Origin: Akkermansia muciniphila
Lineage (GTDB): Bacteria > Verrucomicrobiota > Verrucomicrobiia > Limisphaerales > SIAT01
DNA length: 64,000 nt
NCBI GenBank assembly: GCA_945900775.1
Contig: CAMDJP010000001.1
Coordinates: 17,822-81,821, forward strand
Direction of reading: 5' to 3'
Under the pieces are notes generated by a model, which saw only the letters and a list, made by a program, of their open reading frames with translations, had not been told where the DNA came from and searched no databases. The first letter of the stretch is position 1, and each line of letters begins with the position of its first letter. The position numbers were made by a program, and so were the translations under genes. Below, piece after piece: positions 17,526-25,338 of this stretch.

Positions 17526-18551
17526 ATGTCGCCTGAACGCCCCATCATCATTGCCACGCGAGGCAGCGCACTCGCGCTTGCTCAGGCGAATGCCATTTTT
17601 AATCAATGCCGGAAAGCATTTCCGCGACTCGCATTCGAAATCAAAATCATCAAAACCACTGGCGATAAGCTCCAGACTGCGGCTCTGAATCAGGAGGGAC
17701 AGAGTTTGCCGAAAGGTCTCTTCACAAAAGAGCTCGAGGTCGCCCTGCTCAAGCATAAGGCTGACCTTGCGGTGCATAGCCTCAAGGATCTCCCCACCGA
17801 ACTTCCAGGGGGGCTCAAACTCGGCGCCGTCGGAAAAAGAGCCGATGTACGTGACGTCCTGATTTATCGCGATGCCGCATACCTGCGCGAGATGGCCTCA
17901 AAACAGAGTGTCGTTGAATGGGCGCCAGGTCAGGCTGATCGTCGCGGATTGAATCCGAAATCGGGCATCAAGGATTTGCCGAAAGGTTGGGTCATTGCCA
18001 CTAGCAGCCCGCGGCGCAAGGTGCAGGTGCTCGCGTTACGCCCTGAACTGACAGTCGTGGATATCCGCGGAAATGTACCGACACGTCTTCAAAAACTCGA
18101 TGAACGCGCGGAGTTGGATGCGCTTATCCTCGCCGCCGCCGGCCTCGAGCGGCTTCATTTTCAGATTAAACCCGATGGACGGCTTGTCGGTGATGCAGTT
18201 CCGGACGGCCTTTTCGCTGTCCACCTAGATCCGGAGGTCATGCTGCCGTGCGTGGGCCAAGGTGCTATAGGCATCGAGATCCGAGAGAACGATGAACGCA
18301 TCGCGACGATTTGCGAGCGGTTGAACCATTTTAATACGCAGCAATGCGTCACCGCCGAGCGAGCCTTTCTCACCGCGATGGGTGGCGGCTGCAAATCGCC
18401 CGTGGGTGCGCACGCCGAGGTGCTCGGGCATCAAATTCGGATGCGGGTCGTGTCGTTCCAGAACGGGCCGGCACGGCGAGCTGAAGCGCGACGTGTAGTA
18501 AAAGAAGCCACAGAACTTGGCCAGCAGCTTGCAGTAGAATTGAAGGCGTGA
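17526..18551 (+). CDS. hemC: Porphobilinogen deaminase (hydroxymethylbilane synthase)
   Basis: Polymerises four porphobilinogens into hydroxymethylbilane. IATRGSALALAQA (8-20) and HSLKDLPTELP (84-94) are the family hallmarks, SSPRRKVQ is the substrate-binding arginine motif, and Cys289 in GGGCKSPVGAHA is the dipyrromethane cofactor attachment residue. At 341 residues it is about 30 longer than E. coli HemC because of an insertion at about 117-153 before the SSPRR segment. The ATG is one base after hemA. The DUF554 gene overlaps its stop by four bases. Confidence 0.95.
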   Translation: MSPERPIIIATRGSALALAQANAIFNQCRKAFPRLAFEIKIIKTTGDKLQTAALNQEGQSLPKGLFTKELEVALLKHKADLAVHSLKDLPTELPGGLKLGAVGKRADVRDVLIYRDAAYLREMASKQSVVEWAPGQADRRGLNPKSGIKDLPKGWVIATSSPRRKVQVLALRPELTVVDIRGNVPTRLQKLDERAELDALILAAAGLERLHFQIKPDGRLVGDAVPDGLFAVHLDPEVMLPCVGQGAIGIEIRENDERIATICERLNHFNTQQCVTAERAFLTAMGGGCKSPVGAHAEVLGHQIRMRVVSFQNGPARRAEARRVVKEATELGQQLAVELKA

Positions 18552-19282
18552 CTGGAACCATCATCAATGCGGCAGCCGTACTCGTCGGCGGTGCAATTGG
18601 GCTTGCGGCAAGTGGACGGATTTCGCTGGCACACCAGCGGCGGATTAAATTGATTCTCGCTCTGCTTACTATCGCTGCTGGCGGGAGTATGATTTGGGAT
18701 GGGATTAAAGAAGGGCTAACCCGTGGGGAATTTGCGCGCATCGCGAAACTGTTCGGTGTTGTTCTTGTCGCCCTAATGCTTGGCAGTCTGACGGGACATT
18801 TGCTGGGCATTCAACGGCGCTTGAACAAACTCGGTCAGTATGCGAAAGAGCGCTTTTCAAAAGCGCAGACAGACGGCACGAAGAATGTGAGTGACGGTTT
18901 CGTGACCTGCACGCTGCTTTTCTGCGTTGGCCCGATGGCGATTCTCGGTTCTCTCCAAGATGGGTTGACTGGTGATTTCACCATTCTGGCCGTGAAAGGG
19001 GCGATGGACGGCCTCGCCACATTGGCCTTCACTGTCACCTTCGGCTGGGGCGTCATGCTGGCCGTTTTGCCGTTGGTGGCCTATCAAGGCGCGATTACTT
19101 TGCTGGCGCAGTTGATCGAGCCGTACTTGAAGCAGCCGGAGCTGATGCAGTCCATCAATCTCACCGGTGGCTTTCTCGTGTTTTGCATCGTCCTCATCAT
19201 TCTCGAGGTGAGAAAGGTTGAGTTGGCCAACTACCTGCCTGCGCTCTGTTTCGCACCCTTGCTGATGTGGCTGCTGGGGTAA
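18548..19282 (+). CDS. DUF554 family integral membrane protein (YdfK-like)
   Basis: A 244-residue membrane protein with about six to seven hydrophobic segments and the DUF554 features GTIINAAAVLVGGAIGL at the N-terminus and FCVGPMAILGSLQDGL (about 124-139). Function is unknown; a transport role has been suggested for the family. GTG at 18548 overlaps the hemC stop (GTGA), so translation is probably coupled to hemC. Its presence in a haem operon is a context clue only. Confidence 0.85.
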   Translation: MTGTIINAAAVLVGGAIGLAASGRISLAHQRRIKLILALLTIAAGGSMIWDGIKEGLTRGEFARIAKLFGVVLVALMLGSLTGHLLGIQRRLNKLGQYAKERFSKAQTDGTKNVSDGFVTCTLLFCVGPMAILGSLQDGLTGDFTILAVKGAMDGLATLAFTVTFGWGVMLAVLPLVAYQGAITLLAQLIEPYLKQPELMQSINLTGGFLVFCIVLIILEVRKVELANYLPALCFAPLLMWLLG

Positions 19283-19285
19283 GCC

Positions 19286-19831
19286 TCAGTGCCGAAGCGA
19301 AGGAACATCCGCTTGATGCTCCGGCGCGAGAAGTTTCCTTCCCATCCAATTGAACGGATGGACCAGGTTCGCTGTGCCGGCGTCGTTGAGGAGAAGATGC
19401 CCATCGCTTATCCATGCGAAAATTGACCCTTCGAGATTGAAGATGTTGGTCCTTCCGGCGGCTTGCAAACGCCGAGCCACCTTGCTGGAGCGATAGCCAA
19501 CTGCGCAGTACAAAACGATAGGCTTATTGGTCGGGATACTGGGGAGTATCTCCGCAGCGCTAGCTTCAGGATTAATCCGGCGCGCATCGGCAATCCGGCT
19601 TATGGCGAACTCAGCTGAATCGCGTACGTCGAACAAGATCGGAGCGGGTCGGTTTGTGTTCGCAAGCCAGAGGGCAAGTTCGCTCGGCTTGATTTGTTGC
19701 ACGTCGCTGAACTTGGCGCGAAGAACGTTTTTGGCCAAGGCGAGCCACGGACCAGGCAGCGGCATTAGCAGCGCGGTGGTTATTGCCAGTAACGATATTA
19801 CAAGAAGGAGCTTGGCGGAGTTGGTCTTCAT
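19286..19831 (-). CDS. Membrane-anchored rhodanese-domain protein
   Basis: A 181-residue protein with an N-terminal hydrophobic segment (about 7-25) that is either an anchor or a signal peptide, then a single rhodanese domain (about 44-150) with ILFDVRDSAEF and active-site loop YCAVGYRS carrying Cys109. It may transfer sulfane sulfur or act as a thiol carrier in the periplasm. It converges on the DUF554 gene with three bases between stops. No specific partner is evident. Confidence 0.85.
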   Translation of the reverse strand: MKTNSAKLLLVISLLAITTALLMPLPGPWLALAKNVLRAKFSDVQQIKPSELALWLANTNRPAPILFDVRDSAEFAISRIADARRINPEASAAEILPSIPTNKPIVLYCAVGYRSSKVARRLQAAGRTNIFNLEGSIFAWISDGHLLLNDAGTANLVHPFNWMGRKLLAPEHQADVPSLRH

Positions 19832-19886
19832 CGTTCCAACAGCAGAATGGAACGTTCTGCAAAAATTGGCAAACCGCCAAAAAGAC

Positions 19887-19916
19887 TTGCCCTGCTTTTT
19901 AAGGAGCGGCGATACT
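19887..19916 (+). promoter_or_regulatory. Promoter of the Gfo/Idh/MocA gene
   Basis: TTGCCC (19887-19892), an 18-base spacer and GATACT (19911-19916). The ATG is seven bases after the -10 box, so the mRNA would have little or no 5' leader. Confidence 0.45.
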
Positions 19917-19923
19917 AAGGGTA

Positions 19924-21084
19924 ATGAGCGCGGTTCGCATCGGCATCATTGGGATGGGCAATATCGGCAAGTTCCACGCCGACTATCTGCTGGCTGACAA
20001 GGTGAAGCGCGCGAAGTTGGTCGCCGTTTGCAGCACCTCGCCGCAGAAGCTGGAGAATTTCAAGGAGAAGGGGGTCAAGGTCTGGGGCGACCCGACGCAA
20101 CTCCTCCGCTCGGGCGAAGTGGACGCCGTGATCATTGCCACGCCACATTACCAACACACCACACTCGGCATCGCAGCGATCGAGGCTGGCTTGCATGTGC
20201 TGGTCGAGAAGCCAATCTCCGCTCATAAGGCAGATGCCGAGCGGCTCATCGCTGCGGCTAAGGCGCGCCCGAAGGTGAAATTCGCAGCGATGTTCCAGAT
20301 GCGCGCCGAGCCGCGCTACGCGAAGATTCGCAAGCTGATTCAAGAGGGTGAGTTGGGGGAGATTGTCCGCGTTAATTGGATCAACACCGATTGGTTCCGG
20401 AGTGAAGCGTATTATTCGAGCGGCGGTTGGCGAGCCACATGGAAGGGCGAGGGGGGCGGTGTGCTCATCAATCAATGCCTACACAACCTCGATATGCTGC
20501 AATGGCTCTGCGGAATGCCCGCGCGCGTACGCGGCTTTTGCCAGTTGGGCCGATTTCATGCAATCGAGGTGGAGGACAATGTGACGGTCTGCCTCGAATG
20601 GGCGAACGGCGCGACGGGCGTTTTCGTCAGTTCCACTGGCGAATTGCCGGGTACAAACCGTTTTGAGATCTGCGGCGTTCGCGGCAAGGTTGTCCTGGAA
20701 AAAGACACGCTCACCTTCACGCGCAACGAAGTGCCGTCTGACACGTGGAACAAGACTTCAAAGATCGGCTTTGCCCGACCTGACACATGGCAGATCTCCA
20801 TCCCATTTACTAATGCCGAGGCGCCGCACGCGCTTCTCATGCAAAGTTTTGTGGACGCCATACTCGATGCTACGCCGCTGAGTTGTCCTGGCGAAGAGGG
20901 GCTCGGCTCCATCGAACTAGCGAACGCGATGCTCTACTCCTCGCTGATCGAGCAGACTGTCGAGTTGCCTATGGATGGCGCAGCTTATGAGAAAAAGCTG
21001 AACGAACTGATTGCCGGCTCAAAACTGCAGAAGAAAGTGGTTGAGATTTCGACCGAGGATTTCACGAAGTCGTTCACTCGTTGA
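19924..21084 (+). CDS. Gfo/Idh/MocA family NAD(P)-dependent oxidoreductase
   Basis: A 386-residue cytoplasmic dehydrogenase for a sugar or polyol. The dinucleotide fold starts with RIGIIGMGNIGKFHAD (GxGxxG at 10-15), VEKPIS (about 95-100) is the conserved lysine-proline motif, and GGGVLINQCLHNLDMLQWL supplies the catalytic-type Asn/His helix. The alpha/beta C-terminal domain follows. It has no signal peptide, unlike the homologue at 44664. The adjacent TIM-barrel isomerase suggests the two act on one sugar or inositol-like substrate, which I cannot name. Confidence 0.9.
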   Translation: MSAVRIGIIGMGNIGKFHADYLLADKVKRAKLVAVCSTSPQKLENFKEKGVKVWGDPTQLLRSGEVDAVIIATPHYQHTTLGIAAIEAGLHVLVEKPISAHKADAERLIAAAKARPKVKFAAMFQMRAEPRYAKIRKLIQEGELGEIVRVNWINTDWFRSEAYYSSGGWRATWKGEGGGVLINQCLHNLDMLQWLCGMPARVRGFCQLGRFHAIEVEDNVTVCLEWANGATGVFVSSTGELPGTNRFEICGVRGKVVLEKDTLTFTRNEVPSDTWNKTSKIGFARPDTWQISIPFTNAEAPHALLMQSFVDAILDATPLSCPGEEGLGSIELANAMLYSSLIEQTVELPMDGAAYEKKLNELIAGSKLQKKVVEISTEDFTKSFTR

Positions 21085-21135
21085 ACAACCGCAAACGGCC
21101 GCAAGTTTCTTGCGGCTGAAGTACTGGAAAAAACT

Positions 21136-22014
21136 ATGATTCTGATGGGAATTGCTGATGAAGGGGCTGTGACCATAGACGGCCAAATCAAGGTAACACA
21201 AGCGCTAGGCTGGAAACACATCGAGGGTCGTGCCGTCGAGGTTTCAGGTTTTTCGAAGGCCAATTACCACGATATCCCTGATGCTGCGTTCGACATCGTA
21301 GCGAACAAGCTGCATGACGCGAATCTCTCAGTCTATTGCTTTGGCTCCACCATCTGCAACTGGGCTAAGACTATTGAGACGCCACACGATGTAACGCTTT
21401 CCGAAGTGCGTCGTGCCATTCCACGGATGCAGCGACTCGGCACCAAGTTCGTTCGCATCATGAGCTACAAGCCAGCCGATGACGCCGAACACACCCCGCC
21501 AGTCGTCTTCGATCGCGTGCGCGAGGTAACGGAGATGTTTCTCGCCGCAGGCATTCAGCCTGTGCACGAGAATTGTATGAACCACGGCGGGATGAGCTCG
21601 CGGCATGGCCTAGAAATGCTGGAGAAGGTTCCCGGCCTGAAGTGGGTGTTCGATACCGCCAATCCCATCTTCAATGCGGATCGCGCAAAGTCCAAACCGT
21701 GGCCGAAGCAGGATCCGTGGGAATTCTGGACGCAAGTGAAACCACACGTTGCGCACATCCACATCAAGGACTGCCTCTGGAATCCCGGGAAGAATGACGC
21801 GGACTACACGTTCCCCGGAGAAGGCGAAGGGGCTGTGCGCCGTATTTTGAAGGATGCGTTCGCCAGCGGCTATGACGCCGGCATTTCAATCGAGCCGCAT
21901 ATGACCGTCGTCTTCCACGACGCGCACTCCGTCGCTCCGGAGCAGGCGATGTTCAATAACTTTGTCGAGTATGGCCAGCGCTTGGAGCGGCTTATCAAAG
22001 AGGTTAAAGCCTAG
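21136..22014 (+). CDS. Sugar phosphate isomerase/epimerase-like TIM-barrel protein
   Basis: A 292-residue AP-endonuclease-2-type TIM barrel. Likely metal ligands are the Glu in PVHENCMNHGG, the Asp in WVFDTANP, the His in HIHIKDC and the Glu in ISIEPHM; this E/D/H/E set is that of xylose isomerase-like epimerases. There is no signal peptide. It follows the Gfo/Idh/MocA gene by 51 bases. A preceding TACTGGAAAAAAC has no clear ribosome site. The substrate is unknown. Confidence 0.85.
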   Translation: MILMGIADEGAVTIDGQIKVTQALGWKHIEGRAVEVSGFSKANYHDIPDAAFDIVANKLHDANLSVYCFGSTICNWAKTIETPHDVTLSEVRRAIPRMQRLGTKFVRIMSYKPADDAEHTPPVVFDRVREVTEMFLAAGIQPVHENCMNHGGMSSRHGLEMLEKVPGLKWVFDTANPIFNADRAKSKPWPKQDPWEFWTQVKPHVAHIHIKDCLWNPGKNDADYTFPGEGEGAVRRILKDAFASGYDAGISIEPHMTVVFHDAHSVAPEQAMFNNFVEYGQRLERLIKEVKA

Positions 22015-22055
22015 TTAGTCTCGAAGAAGCAGTGGTAACTTCGCTCGATATTCGC

Positions 22056-22841
22056 TCACAACAGGCTGACCGAATCGGCGTCGAGCAACAAGGTGCACTG
22101 GGGCTGCTTACGGAGGAATGACGCAGGGCAGGCGGTGCTAATCGGTCCAGTCAAGGCGTCCTTCACGGCTTGAGCCTTTCGCTTCTCGGGACAGAGACAA
22201 ACCATCTTCTTCGCCGAGCAGAGCATCGGGATAGTTAGCGTCAGCGCATATTGCGGCACGGCTTCGAGGTTCGGGAAATGCCCCTCGCCGACCTGCTGCA
22301 TTCGGCAGGCGTAATCGAGTTGAACAATCTTCACTGCGAGCGGATCAGCAAAGTCGGCCACCGGTGGGTCGTTGAAGGCGATGTGCCCGTTTTCGCCGAC
22401 GCCGAGGCAGCAGAGATCGATGGGTGCCTCCCGCAGTAGTCGTGTGTACCGATCGCACTCCTTAATCGGTTCAGCGGCGTCGCCTTCCAAATAGTGAAAC
22501 GTCCGAGGCTTAACGACGGTCTCGACCCGCTCGCGCATATATCGGCGAAAGCTTGCCTTGTGCGTCGAGGTAATCCCGAGGTACTCGTCCATGTGGAAAA
22601 GAGTAATTTTCGACCAGTCCAGTCCACGCATCGCGGCAAGCTGGGAAAGGAACTGGAGTTGGGAATTCCCCGTGGCAAGAATCACATGCGCGCGGTCTTG
22701 CTTGGCGATGGTGTCACAAAGATAGGCGTGCACCTCGCGAGCCGCATCGGCAGCCATTTCGGATTGCTCGCCGCACACTCGAACAGACAACGCATCTACG
22801 GTGAACTGTTTTACTGAATTCACATTTGCAATCGGCTTCAT
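22056..22841 (-). CDS. nagB: Glucosamine-6-phosphate deaminase
   Basis: Converts glucosamine 6-phosphate to fructose 6-phosphate and ammonia. The 261-residue protein has the ATGNSQLQFL phosphate loop, FHMDEYLGI with the catalytic aspartate, and LGVGENGHIAFNDP with the catalytic histidine. The usual NEP is NDP here, a conservative Glu-to-Asp change at an active-site position. ATG 22841 is preferred to an in-frame GTG at 22853. A -35/-10 pair (TTGAAA, 17 bases, TAGAGT) lies upstream on the same strand. Other NagB/SucI-like deaminases or 6-phosphogluconolactonases share the fold, but FHMDEY favours NagB. Confidence 0.85.
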   Translation of the reverse strand: MKPIANVNSVKQFTVDALSVRVCGEQSEMAADAAREVHAYLCDTIAKQDRAHVILATGNSQLQFLSQLAAMRGLDWSKITLFHMDEYLGITSTHKASFRRYMRERVETVVKPRTFHYLEGDAAEPIKECDRYTRLLREAPIDLCCLGVGENGHIAFNDPPVADFADPLAVKIVQLDYACRMQQVGEGHFPNLEAVPQYALTLTIPMLCSAKKMVCLCPEKRKAQAVKDALTGPISTACPASFLRKQPQCTLLLDADSVSLL

Positions 22842-22912
22842 ATTCAAAATCACTGCTCGCGAACGGGACTTATACTCTATTAAGTCTTCGTACTCATTTC
22901 AAGCGCGCTGCT

Positions 22913-22941
22913 TTGACTTTTGCAGGCGCATTTCCTAGCCT
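22913..22941 (+). promoter_or_regulatory. Promoter of hisD-hisC
   Basis: TTGACT (22913-22918), a 17-base spacer and TAGCCT (22936-22941). The hisD ATG at 22951 is nine bases after the -10 box, leaving a leader of only about three bases. No histidine-rich leader peptide or attenuator is present. Confidence 0.5.
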
Positions 22942-22950
22942 CACCGCGGG

Positions 22951-24249
22951 ATGAATGTCCTCCGCCACACCGATACAGGTTTCACCAGCAAGCTCGAGCG
23001 ATTGATGCGCGCCTCCAGCCTGTTTGATCCGGAGATTGAGCAACGCGTCCGTGGCATTCTTGAAGACGTGCGCGCCCGCGGTGACGTCGCGCTCCTCGAA
23101 TTCGCTGAGCGATTTGATGCCGTTAAGCTAACGACAGAACAATTGACAGTATCTCGCGCCGAACTCTTCAACGCCGCCCTTGCCGTCGAGGACCCACTGC
23201 GCGCCGCTATGACCCTTGCGGAGAAGAACATCACCGCGTTCGCGCGCGGTTCATTGCGCAAAAACTGGTCCCGTCGGAACGCACAGGGCGGGAAGGTTGG
23301 TGAAAAATTTGACCCTTTTCAGCGCGTCGGAATCTACGTTCCCGGTGGAAAGGCACCACTTGCCTCTACCGCGTTGATGACCATCACCCTCGCGCGCGCA
23401 GCCGGCTGCCATGAAATCATCGTCTGCACTCCATGCGGCAAGGATGGGAATGTGAATCCAGCGCTGCTGCACGCTGCACGCATGGCTGGCGCGACAGAAA
23501 TCTACAAGGTTGGCGGTGCGCAGGCCATCGCTGCGATGGCGCTTGGCACGGCAACCATCCGGCGTGTTCAGAAAATATTCGGTCCTGGAAACGCCTACGT
23601 GGTCGCGGCCAAACGCCTCCTCTTTGGCCAAGTCGCAATGGACTTGCTACCCGGGCCGAGTGAAGTGCTTGTGATTGCCGACGACACGGCTAACGCACGG
23701 TTCGCGGCCGCTGACCTGCTCGCACAGGCTGAGCACGGCTCCGGACACGAACGAGTTTGGCTTGTCACGCCTTCGCTGAAAATGCTCCGCGCTGTCGAGA
23801 GAGAGATCGCGAAACAGCTCTCGAAGCGATCGCGTCGTGAATTCATCGGCAAAGTACTTGCCGAAAACGGTTGGCTCATCCACGTAAAGTCCGTGGATCA
23901 GGGAATCGACATCACTAACCGCCTCGCTCCAGAGCATTGCGAGGTGATGACCCGCCGCGCTCGGCAGATCTCGGAACGGATTGTCACAGCTGGGGCTATC
24001 TTTCTCGGTAACAATTCTCCCACGGTACTCGGAGACTACGTGGCCGGACCAAGCCACACCCTGCCTACCGGTGGTGCGGGCGCTTCATTCGCCGGTCTTA
24101 CGGTGGATCAGTTCCAACGCCGCACGAGTGTGGTCGAATACAGTGCCGCGGCGCTTAAAAAATCACTCGCGGCAGTTGAGCAGTTTGCCGCAATCGAAGG
24201 TTTGGAGGCTCACGGTCAATCCGCCGCAATCCGCCTGGAGGGTAAATGA
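22951..24249 (+). CDS. hisD: Histidinol dehydrogenase
   Basis: Zinc-dependent, NAD-linked oxidation of histidinol to histidine, the last two steps of the pathway. The 432-residue protein includes RVGIYVPGGKAPLAST (about 126-141), KVGGAQAIAAMALGT, IFGPGNAYVVAAKR, PGPSEVLVIAD, and AEHGSGHERVWL and APEHCEV, which carry metal and catalytic histidines. Length equals the family norm. Its stop overlaps the start of hisC by four bases, so the two are translationally coupled. Confidence 0.96.
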   Translation: MNVLRHTDTGFTSKLERLMRASSLFDPEIEQRVRGILEDVRARGDVALLEFAERFDAVKLTTEQLTVSRAELFNAALAVEDPLRAAMTLAEKNITAFARGSLRKNWSRRNAQGGKVGEKFDPFQRVGIYVPGGKAPLASTALMTITLARAAGCHEIIVCTPCGKDGNVNPALLHAARMAGATEIYKVGGAQAIAAMALGTATIRRVQKIFGPGNAYVVAAKRLLFGQVAMDLLPGPSEVLVIADDTANARFAAADLLAQAEHGSGHERVWLVTPSLKMLRAVEREIAKQLSKRSRREFIGKVLAENGWLIHVKSVDQGIDITNRLAPEHCEVMTRRARQISERIVTAGAIFLGNNSPTVLGDYVAGPSHTLPTGGAGASFAGLTVDQFQRRTSVVEYSAAALKKSLAAVEQFAAIEGLEAHGQSAAIRLEGK

Positions 24250-25337
24250 AACTGGTGCGCCCACTCCTCACGCAGCTTCATGCCTATATGCCGGGTGAGC
24301 AGCCAAAAATGAAGGGGCTGATCAAACTCAATACTAACGAGAATCCATATCCTCCATCCCCAAAAGTATTGCGTACAGTGAAGGCGGCTGTGGACGGGCG
24401 CCTAAGGCTTTATCCGAATCCAACCGCTCACGAGTTGCGCAAAAAACTCGCCAAGCTCCATCACTGTGCGACGGAGAATATTATCATCGGAAATGGCTCG
24501 GATGAACTGCTGGCTTTAGCGACGAGAGCTTTTGTCGAACCGAAGGCAGCCAGCACTGCCGAGTTTTCGCGCTCGACCGTCCAGTACTTCACGCCAAGCT
24601 ATTCACTCTACCCCGTACTCGCGGAGATTCACGGTTCGCGGCAAAACGCCGTGCCGCTGCGAGCGGATTTCAGTTTGCCTTCGCCGCGCGAGCTGAAGCG
24701 AGACCGGCAATGGGATTTCAAGGCGGCACTATCGTTTATCACGACGCCAAACGCCCCAACGGGCCGTGGCTACTCGGCTGCCGAATTGCGCGCGCTCTGC
24801 AAGGCTCAGCAGGGCGTTGTAATCCTAGATGAGGCTTACGTTGATTTTGCCCAGGAAGATGCCCAGCGGCTCGCGCTCGAGTTCCCGCATGTCCTTGTCT
24901 CTCGCACGTTCAGCAAGGCCTACTCGCTCTGTTTCCAGCGCATTGGCTATTTCATCGGCCATCCTCTGCTCATTGCGGCGTTGGACAAGGTTCGTGACAG
25001 CTACAACGTGAATGGGCTCGGGCAGATTGCCGCATTAGCGACGCTCAGTGATTTGCCGTATTATCTTAGGAATTTTCGCCGCATCATCGCCACGCGGGAG
25101 CAATTGCGCCGTGAACTAACCGGGCTGGGCTTTGCAGTGTTGCCGAGCCAGGCGAATTTTCTGTTCACAAAGCCACCCTGTTTTCCAGCAGGAGAATGGC
25201 TTAAGAAATTGCGTAGTCGAAAGGTTCTTGTGCGCTGGTTCAACTCCGATACCGGGCGTGATTACCTCCGCATCACTATCGGTTCCGAGCGCGAAGCGGC
25301 CATGCTGTTGCGCGCCGTGCGTTCTATCCTCAAATAA
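24246..25337 (+). CDS. hisC: Histidinol-phosphate aminotransferase
   Basis: PLP-dependent transamination of imidazole acetol phosphate. The 363-residue class I/II aminotransferase has KLNTNENPYPPSPKV near the N-terminus, IGNGSDELLALATRAF, TTPNAPTGRGYS, VVILDEAYVDFAQ and the PLP-lysine motif SRTFSKAYSL, with the C-terminal arginine of YLRITIGS. The NENP and FSKA(Y/F) motifs favour HisC over tyrosine transaminases. The ATG overlaps the hisD stop (ATGA). Confidence 0.94.
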   Translation: MKLVRPLLTQLHAYMPGEQPKMKGLIKLNTNENPYPPSPKVLRTVKAAVDGRLRLYPNPTAHELRKKLAKLHHCATENIIIGNGSDELLALATRAFVEPKAASTAEFSRSTVQYFTPSYSLYPVLAEIHGSRQNAVPLRADFSLPSPRELKRDRQWDFKAALSFITTPNAPTGRGYSAAELRALCKAQQGVVILDEAYVDFAQEDAQRLALEFPHVLVSRTFSKAYSLCFQRIGYFIGHPLLIAALDKVRDSYNVNGLGQIAALATLSDLPYYLRNFRRIIATREQLRRELTGLGFAVLPSQANFLFTKPPCFPAGEWLKKLRSRKVLVRWFNSDTGRDYLRITIGSEREAAMLLRAVRSILK

Positions 25338-25338
25338 A

